Origin: Ruminiclostridium herbifermentans
GTDB taxonomy: Bacteria; Bacillota; Clostridia; Acetivibrionales; DSM-1351
Length of the DNA: 64,000 nt
Direction: 5' to 3'
Assembly (NCBI RefSeq): GCF_005473905.2
Contig: NZ_CP061336.1
Span: forward strand, 1,542,501-1,606,500
Position 1 is the first letter of the stretch, and each line of letters begins with the position of its first letter. Positions 11,902 to 19,896 of this stretch are shown one piece after another. The position numbers and the translations under genes were made by a program. The notes under the pieces are model-generated. The model saw only the letters and a program-made list of their open reading frames with translations. It was not told the origin of the DNA and did not search any database.

Positions 11902-12969
11902 ATGTTTGAAAAGAAGCTAATTTCTTTGGACATAGGCAATAAAACCACTAAAATTGCTTATGGAAGTACCAATAAAAAGAATATTATTGTGGATGAATAT
12001 GATATTATTGAGACACCAAAGGATTGCATAAATGATGGTATTATTTTAAATGCTGAATTACTTGCACAAACAATAATTGAGTCATTTAAAAATAATAAAA
12101 TCAAAAAAGCTGGTCTTGTTCTTAGTGTAACAGGAACAGGAGTTATTACTAGAGAAATCCAAATTCCTTTATCTACAGACAAGGAAATAGGTCAAATACT
12201 TGAGTTTGAAGCACAGCAGTATTTTCCTGTTGATTTGCAGAATTATACCACTGATTATAAGCTGTTAGAGAATGTAACAGATAGTGAAGGATCACATTCT
12301 CGTGTTTTAATTGTTGCCGTTCCAAATAAACAGATAGAAGGTTATATTCAATTATCAAAGCTTTTAAAACAGCAATTAATAGCAATAGATATACCTGCAA
12401 ATTGCGTTATAAAGGGGTTTTCATATAAAACAGAGCAGGTTTTTAATTCACAAGAGGAGTTTGCATTAGTTGATATAGGTTATTCTACATCATTAGTTTG
12501 TATTTTTAGAAATAATTATTTGAAATTTAATAGAATTCTGTTAAATGGGAGTTCTGAAATTGACAGAAATATTTCAGCTGAATTTAGTATTGAGGAGGAT
12601 AAGGCTGAACAACTTAAAATATCATATCGAGCTGCTTCGGATACTCAAACAGAAGTAGCAGCTGTAAGGCAATCAGAAATAACTCCAGTAATTGAAAGAG
12701 GTATGGGGAATATCGTTGCAGATATTAGCAGGTTTATTGATTTTTCGAATTCAAGAGATAGTTCAAATCGTGTTCAAAGGATTTTTATTTGTGGCGGAGG
12801 AAGTAAACTTGCCGGAATCTCAGAGTATTTTACAAACTACTTTAATTTGCCAGTTGAATTGCTTCCTATGGGGAATGAGCTTATTTATAGGGGAAAAAAG
12901 GGCAAAGAGCTGTTTGAGAAAGACTATATCAGACTAGTAAATGTAATAGGCGGTTTGGTTAGGAAGTAG
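11902..12969 (+). CDS. pilM: Type IV pilus assembly protein PilM (actin-like)
   Basis: A cytoplasmic actin/FtsA-fold protein that binds the PilN N-terminus and links the inner-membrane alignment complex to the motor, 355 aa. Nucleotide-binding fold segments are visible: SLDIGNKTTKIAYG near the N-terminus (phosphate 1), ALVDIGYSTSLVCIF near the middle (phosphate 2) and IFICGGGSKLAGISEYF near the C-terminus (adenosine motif). ATG 11902 follows CGGAGG by 5 nt; an upstream in-frame ATG at 11833 lacks a binding site. It starts the second half of the pilus locus, followed by a pseudopilin, pilN and pilO. Confidence 0.92.
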   Translation: MFEKKLISLDIGNKTTKIAYGSTNKKNIIVDEYDIIETPKDCINDGIILNAELLAQTIIESFKNNKIKKAGLVLSVTGTGVITREIQIPLSTDKEIGQILEFEAQQYFPVDLQNYTTDYKLLENVTDSEGSHSRVLIVAVPNKQIEGYIQLSKLLKQQLIAIDIPANCVIKGFSYKTEQVFNSQEEFALVDIGYSTSLVCIFRNNYLKFNRILLNGSSEIDRNISAEFSIEEDKAEQLKISYRAASDTQTEVAAVRQSEITPVIERGMGNIVADISRFIDFSNSRDSSNRVQRIFICGGGSKLAGISEYFTNYFNLPVELLPMGNELIYRGKKGKELFEKDYIRLVNVIGGLVRK

Positions 12970-13014
12970 GCAAAAAACTTAGAACGCAGATAGTTATTAT
13001 TGGAGTGAGGGTAA

Positions 13015-13623
13015 ATGAATATAAAAAGTAAAAAAGGCATGACGCTAGTTGAGGTTATAGCAACAGTAGCAATCATGGCAGCTATTATGATACCTATTTC
13101 ACTCATATTCACTACTGCATACAGTAACTTTATAACGGAATCTGACAAATCGATAGCGCAAAAAAGTGCTAGAGCGGTTTTGTATGGAAAGGGATTGTAT
13201 GGCAACGGTTTGATTTCGTATGGTGTTATGGGGGATTTACAGAGAAGTAATGTGGGGAGCAACAAAATACAAATTGGGGAAAATATCAATGGAGACTCTA
13301 ATAGAGGAAAAAGTATTTCAATTTTAGATGAAAATAATTTACCAATACAGACTTATATATTCAATGGAACAAGCCTTGATTATATATATTTAGATGATAA
13401 AGGTGACCCTGTTCGAGAAAGCTATTTTGAGAATGTCACTTCAAATAAAAAAGAAGTCAAAGTTCTGGATTTTGTTGTTGAAAAGAAAATAAAGGGAAAA
13501 TATATAGACCCAATCACAAATAATTATATTGATAGTGATTTAATAATAGTCTATGTAGAGGTCGAATGTGGTAAAAGCGGTAAAATTGCTCTGGAAAGCA
13601 GTTATAGAATTCCGATAGAATAA
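13015..13623 (+). CDS. Minor pilin / pseudopilin with prepilin leader
   Basis: 202 aa. The N-terminus MNIKSKKG is an 8-residue leader cut before MTLVEVIATVAIMAAIMIPI, a standard class III signal with Glu5. The C-terminal domain (about 150 aa) is rich in Asn, Lys and beta-prone segments and matches no family I recognise. The resemblance to PilV/PilW-like minor pilins is by position and leader only. A good ribosome binding site (GGAGTGAGGG) precedes ATG. It lies between pilM and pilN, unusual because those two are commonly adjacent. Confidence 0.85.
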   Translation: MNIKSKKGMTLVEVIATVAIMAAIMIPISLIFTTAYSNFITESDKSIAQKSARAVLYGKGLYGNGLISYGVMGDLQRSNVGSNKIQIGENINGDSNRGKSISILDENNLPIQTYIFNGTSLDYIYLDDKGDPVRESYFENVTSNKKEVKVLDFVVEKKIKGKYIDPITNNYIDSDLIIVYVEVECGKSGKIALESSYRIPIE

Positions 13624-13659
13624 AGCAGTACTAATTTCTAATTAAGGTGGAGATGTATA

Positions 13660-14649
13660 TTGAAGGACTTAAATCTAATACCTGCCAATTATGTATTTGA
13701 AAAAAAGAGTAAGCACAAAAAAGCATTGCTTTCTATTTTAATAGTTCTTATAGCAATTGTATTTGTATCAGCATATATATTTCCAACATTATATGAGAAT
13801 AATCTTAAAAATGAGAAAGCTGTGCTGATTGACGAAGTTGCAAAAACAAATATTTATGTTACTGAAGTAAAAGAATTTAATACTTTAAAGCAAGCAGTTG
13901 AAGCTAGAGAAAAAGAGGGAATATCACTTGCTCAAAGGCAGTTTAGTTCGCTAGAAATAATGAATGCAATTGAGAACGCTTCGCCTGAAAAAGTATTTGT
14001 TCAAAAAATGGATATATCAGGTGATTCTGAATCAAATGTAAAGGTTTCACTAAGCTGTATTGCAGAAAATGAGGAAACAATAGCATACTTTATTAAAAAC
14101 ATAAAAGATGATGCGTACTTTAAAAAAATTGGGATGTCAACCATTACAAAAAATCAAGAGAATAATGGAAGAGCTTTTGATCTTGTATTAGAAGGCGTAA
14201 ATAATGATAATTTGACTAAATATTATGGATGGGATCAAACCATTAGCATTGGCTATATACCTGATTGGGTTATAAGTGAAGAAAAGGATAACAGAGTTCT
14301 TTTATCTGCGAAGAATTCTCTGACAAATGCAGAGCCAGCTTCATTAGAGATTTTGAGAGAGAACACAGAACTTCAGGTTAAGGCTTTTGCAGATGAGAGA
14401 CAAAGCGGACTAAGGAGATTATTAAAAAATTATAAGCTTGAATATTCATCTCAAACTAGAAATTCTAAACTAGATGCAATTAAGAGTGTTTATAGTTATG
14501 AGGATAACAATATAAAATATACATGTTCAGAACTTTGTGTTGTTAAGGATGGCAAGTGCTATATTGTTACATATAAATGTGATTCGGTTAGCTTTACAAA
14601 TACAGAACAGATTATAAATAGAATTATAAAATCTTTCAATATCAATTAA
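13660..14649 (+). CDS. pilN: PilN-like pilus alignment protein with C-terminal PsbP/DcrB-like extension
   Basis: 329 aa from TTG 13660 after AAGGTGGAG. It opens with KDLNLIPANY, like the conserved PilN N-terminus (xNLLP) that binds PilM, then has one membrane helix at about 23-45, a coiled-coil-prone stretch and a ferredoxin-like fold to about residue 185. Bacterial PilN is usually about 180-220 aa. The extra 140 residues (SIGYIPDWVISEEKDNRV... to ...TEQIINRIIKSFNI) have the look of a PsbP/DcrB-type lipid- or ligand-binding fold. That assignment is by eye. It is followed 19 nt later by the pilO-like gene. Confidence 0.8.
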   Translation: MKDLNLIPANYVFEKKSKHKKALLSILIVLIAIVFVSAYIFPTLYENNLKNEKAVLIDEVAKTNIYVTEVKEFNTLKQAVEAREKEGISLAQRQFSSLEIMNAIENASPEKVFVQKMDISGDSESNVKVSLSCIAENEETIAYFIKNIKDDAYFKKIGMSTITKNQENNGRAFDLVLEGVNNDNLTKYYGWDQTISIGYIPDWVISEEKDNRVLLSAKNSLTNAEPASLEILRENTELQVKAFADERQSGLRRLLKNYKLEYSSQTRNSKLDAIKSVYSYEDNNIKYTCSELCVVKDGKCYIVTYKCDSVSFTNTEQIINRIIKSFNIN

Positions 14650-14668
14650 AGGTCTAGGATGTGATTTT

Positions 14669-16039
14669 ATGAAAATGACGGAACGCGATAAGAAGTTGTT
14701 AATTGGATTAGGAATTTTTATATTTGTTGTTGTATTTGTCAGGTTTTTATTTTTGCCGAAGATATCTAGTATTAAGGCTATAAATGAAGAGATTAATACA
14801 TTAAACAATACATATACTGTCAATGCATCATATAAGGCTAGAGCAGAAAAAATCGACAGTGATATAAAAATATTGTCAGCGAAGCTTACAGATTTAAGGT
14901 CGGTTTATCCACCAAAGATTGATATTTCTGAGTTGATAATTACTATTAAAAATCTTAGTAAGGATTCAGAATTAGAATTTAAGTCAATTAACTTTGATAA
15001 TTACAAGCCTGTTACTAATGGAGAAAGTTCAGGTTCTGCAACTGCATCCTCAGCAGGAACTGCTAATGAAGCAGGAAATCAGGAGACAGCTATTGCTGCT
15101 GGTTCAAATAGTCAGCTTGATGCTCAGTCTGAGGCAAATAGTGCAGCTAGTGCTAAAATAAAAAACTACTTCTACTTATGGGGATTGGATTCTCAAGGTA
15201 CTATGAGTAAAGATGAAATTGAAGTTCCAAATGGAAAGCCTTATAGTGTTTCTGCAAAAGTAGAGGCTGAGGGAACAATTGAGCAAATAAAAGCATTCTT
15301 TACAAATCTTAATAATTTGGGAACAAAGGCATACTGTAACTCAGTCAATATTGCTGGTGCTGCAAGTGGTAAGAGTGAGGATACAGACGGTAAACTAAAG
15401 TTTTCGGCCACCATTACCTTCTATGGTATAATGGATAAAGCTGCAGCTGGTTATTATTTACTTCATGATGGAAAGTGGTCACCTATACCACCAGCAGATA
15501 ATAAAACAAATCTCTTTAAAGAGTACAGTGGTTTTGACTCTGTAAGCAATGGTGAGGCTTCACTTGATAGTGCTGCTAAAAATGATACGAATTCTGAACT
15601 TGGTACATATGATTTTTCTGTTGTTGCTTCTCCGTATGGCGGAGGACTTGCACCAAGTGTGTCTATTACTTGTAAAAATCCAAAAGAAAATACAACTTAT
15701 TTAACACCAATTGTTTATGGTGATAATAAGGGCATTGAAAATGCCGAGATATTTATTGAGGAAAAGGCAGGAAAATATTACTGCAAGTTCAAAACAGACC
15801 ATGAAGCATATCCTGATAATGATTACTCGCAGACCTTCGAATTTGTTCCAATTGGAAAAGATTTAAGACTTGTTGTTTTCTCATCTGCTAGAAACGGTGA
15901 TAATGATAAGTCAGGAATAAACTTAAATATAATTAATAATACAAAGAGAACCTTAAATTATTTGATAAAGTATGATGATGAAAAGTCTCCAAGAGTTAAA
16001 ATAGGAAAGACTACTGGAAGTGTAAGAAATGAAAAATAA
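14669..16039 (+). CDS. pilO: PilO-like pilus alignment protein with large C-terminal extension
   Basis: 456 aa. A short cytoplasmic tail is followed by one membrane helix (about 10-28) and a coiled coil (about 30-75), then a beta-rich region. This is the PilO layout, and the position after PilN fits. Residues 125-155 form a low-complexity Ser/Ala/Gly/Asn linker, and the last ~190 residues (from TYDFSVVASPYGGG) form an extra extracytoplasmic domain. PilO is usually about 200 aa, so this is a long variant. The stop overlaps the next gene by 11 nt, indicating coupled translation. Confidence 0.78.
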   Translation: MKMTERDKKLLIGLGIFIFVVVFVRFLFLPKISSIKAINEEINTLNNTYTVNASYKARAEKIDSDIKILSAKLTDLRSVYPPKIDISELIITIKNLSKDSELEFKSINFDNYKPVTNGESSGSATASSAGTANEAGNQETAIAAGSNSQLDAQSEANSAASAKIKNYFYLWGLDSQGTMSKDEIEVPNGKPYSVSAKVEAEGTIEQIKAFFTNLNNLGTKAYCNSVNIAGAASGKSEDTDGKLKFSATITFYGIMDKAAAGYYLLHDGKWSPIPPADNKTNLFKEYSGFDSVSNGEASLDSAAKNDTNSELGTYDFSVVASPYGGGLAPSVSITCKNPKENTTYLTPIVYGDNKGIENAEIFIEEKAGKYYCKFKTDHEAYPDNDYSQTFEFVPIGKDLRLVVFSSARNGDNDKSGINLNIINNTKRTLNYLIKYDDEKSPRVKIGKTTGSVRNEK

Positions 16040-16940
16040 ACTAAGAATATTTAAAACTGAAAAGGGAGCAACCTTTGTTGAAATCATGCTGGCAGTGGCA
16101 ATATTGGTTATTATTGCTGTGCCTCTGCTTAGCACGGTTATAGCATCAGTTAAAAATAATGCCACAGCCAAAGAAAAGACGGAAGCAATTGCATTGGCTG
16201 AAATGGCTATGGGTAATATTAAGGCTCAAACCAATCTTATGTCTTTAGCCAATCTTACTACAACGTCGTCTGCTATATATGTTGATTTGACAAATGACAA
16301 ATTAGAGACTCATTATATCGTTAAAGAAAAAGGCAAAGCAGAGGTTAGTAAGGATACTAGAGTCAATTATAACTACGGCAATGAGGTTAATAAAAAATTT
16401 GATTTAGAGTTTGTTGTAAATCAAGATAAAGTTGATAATGATGGCTTAGTTGATATTACTGTTAATGACTGTAAAGGTAATGAAATCGGAACTATTTCTG
16501 AAATAGATATTGGAAGTATACTAAGGCTATATGTAGGTAGTTTTGGGTCGGATTATAAGTTTAGCTTAGCATGCAAAGGTCACAATAGCGTTTTCGGTGA
16601 TTTTTCACCTCAGAAGACTGGCACAAAAAATAATATTTCAATTAAGGTGACTTATGAAGGCAAAGCAGTATCACCTGGTAAGCTCCTGAAAATAGAATTA
16701 CTTGATGATACAGCTGAAGATGACAGCTTAACTATTTATTTAGTTGATAGTTCAAATGATAAACTTGACATTAAGTTTATTCCCATAGGTAATAAAGATA
16801 GTTTTATTCTAGCATATATTGCAAGCGATGCATTTGAGAACAATAATGTTATAAATCATCTTTTTGAAATTACAGTTATTATTAAAAGAGCAACTGATAA
16901 AGAGGTAATATATAGCGTATCATCATATGTAAGAAAATAA
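16029..16940 (+). CDS. Minor pilin / pseudopilin, long form
   Basis: 303 aa. The leader MKNKLRIFKTEKG is cut before ATFVEIMLAVAILVIIAVPL, with Glu5 present. The mature hydrophobic helix is followed by a long Asp/Asn/Lys-rich beta-type domain (about 240 aa), much longer than a typical pilin. It overlaps pilO by 11 nt and is separated from the pilX-like gene by 12 nt. It is probably a minor pilin, perhaps near the tip, but I recognise no specific family for the C-terminal part. Confidence 0.83.
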   Translation: MKNKLRIFKTEKGATFVEIMLAVAILVIIAVPLLSTVIASVKNNATAKEKTEAIALAEMAMGNIKAQTNLMSLANLTTTSSAIYVDLTNDKLETHYIVKEKGKAEVSKDTRVNYNYGNEVNKKFDLEFVVNQDKVDNDGLVDITVNDCKGNEIGTISEIDIGSILRLYVGSFGSDYKFSLACKGHNSVFGDFSPQKTGTKNNISIKVTYEGKAVSPGKLLKIELLDDTAEDDSLTIYLVDSSNDKLDIKFIPIGNKDSFILAYIASDAFENNNVINHLFEITVIIKRATDKEVIYSVSSYVRK

Positions 16941-16952
16941 CGGGTGATAAGT

Positions 16953-19412
16953 ATGAGGAGAGTAATTAATTTAAAAAAAAATCAAGGCTCAGCGCTTACT
17001 ATAGTTCTATTTATGTTGTTTATGTTATCGGTTATGGCAATTGCTGTTATTGCCTTAACGGGTTCTGAATTAAGCATGAGTGTAATGACTTCTGACAGAA
17101 GTAAAGCTTTGCAGTATGCACAGGCGGGTGCTGAAAAAGCTGCACAGATTATTGATGGAAAAGTAGCTCAAGCACATGAAAACGCACTTAAAGAATCCTT
17201 TGAAGAGATTCAAAGCAGAATAGATCAATTTAAAAACAAAGATGAAGAGGGTAATCCTGTGCCTGTAGATCCTCCATTTTATGGGCTAATAGACAATTCG
17301 GATGTTAATGAAATTAAAATAATAGATCAAGATGAACTAAGAAAAATTTACGAAAATGAATATAAATATAAATTTGAAAGTAAGATGGATGAGTTGTTTA
17401 ATACCTCTAGTTCAGATACAGTGGATTTTGATAAAGGTAAATTTACTTATAGTATTTTTGAAGTTGAGCGTAGTAGTAATTCACAAATTCGAATACTAAA
17501 TCCACAAAATACATTTAATCCAAGTAAATCAATAAAAATTAAATCAACAGGAGAATACAAATCAACTGCAAACACATCAACATACAAGAGGAGCATAGAA
17601 GCAGAATTTCAAATTCTAGTAGAAGAAATTCCAAAGCAAATTGGATATATGACTAAGGTAAAGGTAAATAAGCTAGGTGATAAACCTCCAATGCTATCTG
17701 GTAAAGCACTTATCGCAGAGAAGAATATTATATCTCTTGGAGCAGTAAATATAACTGGAAATGTTGTAAACTGCGGTACAATGCCAACCTATGGAAACCA
17801 TAATCAATACATTAATTATAGTAGAGATAGCTATGCATTTGGCGGAATTTTAGCAGGCTTAGTTTCTTCAGGAAATACATCTATACACGATTTTTGGAGT
17901 GATCAAGATCTAGGAGAGAAAATTATAGAAAATTTAGAGGCAAAAAGTAATGAACTTGCTTCTGAACTTGGGATAAATATCAACACTTTAAAATATTCTA
18001 ATCATAAAGGTTCTTTTAATATAAATGGCGATGCAGGCACTCTATCTTACTTACATTCTTTATATGGTGAATCAGATATAAATATTAGTGGAAATACTTT
18101 TGCCAGGAGCGTAGTAGTTGAAAGTCAGGCAAACTATTCGGAGGCTAAATTTAAAAATCTTTTCACATATGATGATTTAAAGATTAATGGTAACAATGCT
18201 AATGTATATATAGGAGATAAAGATAAAAATATATATGGATTGCTGTTTGGACTTACTCCAAATAGAAATTCTGGAAATGATATAATATCAAGTGCTGTTA
18301 TTGTAGCAGGTGACTCAAACTTAGAAGTTTATGGTAGTGTTTATGTAGGAGGAAGTTCACTTTATAGTGATTATGTTGCCGGTGGGGAAATGTTTGTTCC
18401 TGGAATATCTATACAAAAATCAGATGATAGACCTGCAGCAGCCTTTGAAAAGGATGGTAATCCTATTTATAATAAGGATAATGTTTTTTACTTATATAAT
18501 AAAACAATTAATGATTACATATCATTGCCAGAAAATTATATTACTTGGAAAGATTATTATGTAAATTCATATGGAAAAAATAAAGAAATGATGTATAGTA
18601 CTATAGTTAGTCTAGATCCATTTAACTTTTTTGAAAGAGCAATGCATTTCAAAAAGATTTGGGATTACTGGAAGGATGATATTGAATATGCCGCCTATTT
18701 TAATACAGGAGATATTGAAATAAGTGTTGATTTAAATGGTAAAATAGTAGGTTACTGCTACGGTGGGGTAGCAGCAAATGACACTTTCTACAGCCCTGCT
18801 ACTGGTTTTTCAGAAGGTGATGGTGATTTTATAGATAATGCGAGAGATGGAAATTCACTGTATAGTAAACATATGGATTTATTTATTGAAACTCCTAGTT
18901 CGGATGATTTATTAAGAAATCCTAATACAACTGATTCATCATTAAAACTGAAAAAGCTTTCTGATAGTATTAATAATACTGTATTTACTAAAAGTACCTT
19001 TTATGAGGATTCTAATGATATAAATAAATTCATGTATTACAGTGCTGGTAATGTAGTATTATCAAATAACAGTATAACTGATGGAACTAATAAAAAAAAT
19101 ATTGATATTGGTAAGGGGTATGGTAAAGGGATAGTATATGCTAAAGGTGATATTTATGTTAAGGATGGTACTACTTTTGATGGAATATTGATAGCTGAGG
19201 GAAATATTGTGTTTTTTGGGGATGCTACTATAACATATGATGAAAATGTTGTTGGTGAATTAATAACAGATGGAAACCCCAATATAGGAAGATTTTTTAA
19301 GTATTCTGCCACTGATATTATAATGAATGATGATAATGCAATAATCCAAACGATTAACATGAAAGATATGAAATATATAAAAGTAATTAGCTGGAAAGAA
19401 ACAGATAAGTAG
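16953..19412 (+). CDS. PilX-like large surface protein of the pilus locus
   Basis: 819 aa from ATG 16953, just after GGGTGAT; GTG at 16944 is an alternative. The N-terminus (KKNQGSALTIVLFMLFMLSVMAIAVIALTGSELSMS) is a PilX_N-type hydrophobic helix after a G at a prepilin-like site. Position 5 is Ile rather than Glu, so processing or assembly may differ. About residues 240-800 have repeated short beta segments (GNVVNCG, INISGNTFARSVVVES, LKINGNNANVYIGD, GIVYAKGDIYVKDG) that resemble right-handed beta-helix or polymer-forming surfaces. The size suggests a tip or adhesin component. The order minor pilin, PilX, adhesin is typical of pilus tip-complex genes. Confidence 0.75.
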   Translation: MRRVINLKKNQGSALTIVLFMLFMLSVMAIAVIALTGSELSMSVMTSDRSKALQYAQAGAEKAAQIIDGKVAQAHENALKESFEEIQSRIDQFKNKDEEGNPVPVDPPFYGLIDNSDVNEIKIIDQDELRKIYENEYKYKFESKMDELFNTSSSDTVDFDKGKFTYSIFEVERSSNSQIRILNPQNTFNPSKSIKIKSTGEYKSTANTSTYKRSIEAEFQILVEEIPKQIGYMTKVKVNKLGDKPPMLSGKALIAEKNIISLGAVNITGNVVNCGTMPTYGNHNQYINYSRDSYAFGGILAGLVSSGNTSIHDFWSDQDLGEKIIENLEAKSNELASELGININTLKYSNHKGSFNINGDAGTLSYLHSLYGESDINISGNTFARSVVVESQANYSEAKFKNLFTYDDLKINGNNANVYIGDKDKNIYGLLFGLTPNRNSGNDIISSAVIVAGDSNLEVYGSVYVGGSSLYSDYVAGGEMFVPGISIQKSDDRPAAAFEKDGNPIYNKDNVFYLYNKTINDYISLPENYITWKDYYVNSYGKNKEMMYSTIVSLDPFNFFERAMHFKKIWDYWKDDIEYAAYFNTGDIEISVDLNGKIVGYCYGGVAANDTFYSPATGFSEGDGDFIDNARDGNSLYSKHMDLFIETPSSDDLLRNPNTTDSSLKLKKLSDSINNTVFTKSTFYEDSNDINKFMYYSAGNVVLSNNSITDGTNKKNIDIGKGYGKGIVYAKGDIYVKDGTTFDGILIAEGNIVFFGDATITYDENVVGELITDGNPNIGRFFKYSATDIIMNDDNAIIQTINMKDMKYIKVISWKETDK

Positions 19413-19896
19413 TTATATACTCAGACTACACTAAATTAAGTATATTTTTGTATAAAATATTACAATCATAAGTAAAGCATACTTTTTATAATATAAGAGT
19501 ACTTAAATATGGTGTTTTAACCTATATTAATTGATTTCCTGCACACTTTGCAATATAATTAAATTATAGGTAAAGTTAGATTAATTAGCAGCTCTTTACA
19601 TTATGTGATAATGATTAAATAATGCTATTAGGGTTATATTCTAAAATGTAATTAAAATACCTCATACGATTTGGGTAACTGGTTTATATATAACGAGGTT
19701 TTAGAATGAAATAAGTATTTACAAAGTAGTTTTTTAGCTGAATTTATTGACCTATGCAATCAAGAATACATACCTATGAAGGTTACTATTACACGTGAAG
19801 GTTACTATTACACGTTTCATTACTTAAAACATATTACATTACTTAAGAATTTTTATATAATTGGGGTTTATTTGATTTATTTGGGGGATGATGTAC
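19413..19896. other. Intergenic region before the CBM3-FnIII gene
   Basis: 484 nt with no gene. It holds a perfect direct repeat of a 19-nt unit, GAAGGTTACTATTACACGT, at 19778-19796 and 19797-19815, about 80 bp before the next start. I see no clear terminator after the pilX-like gene, so read-through to the next gene is possible. The direct repeat could be a regulator site or chance slippage. Confidence 0.55.
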
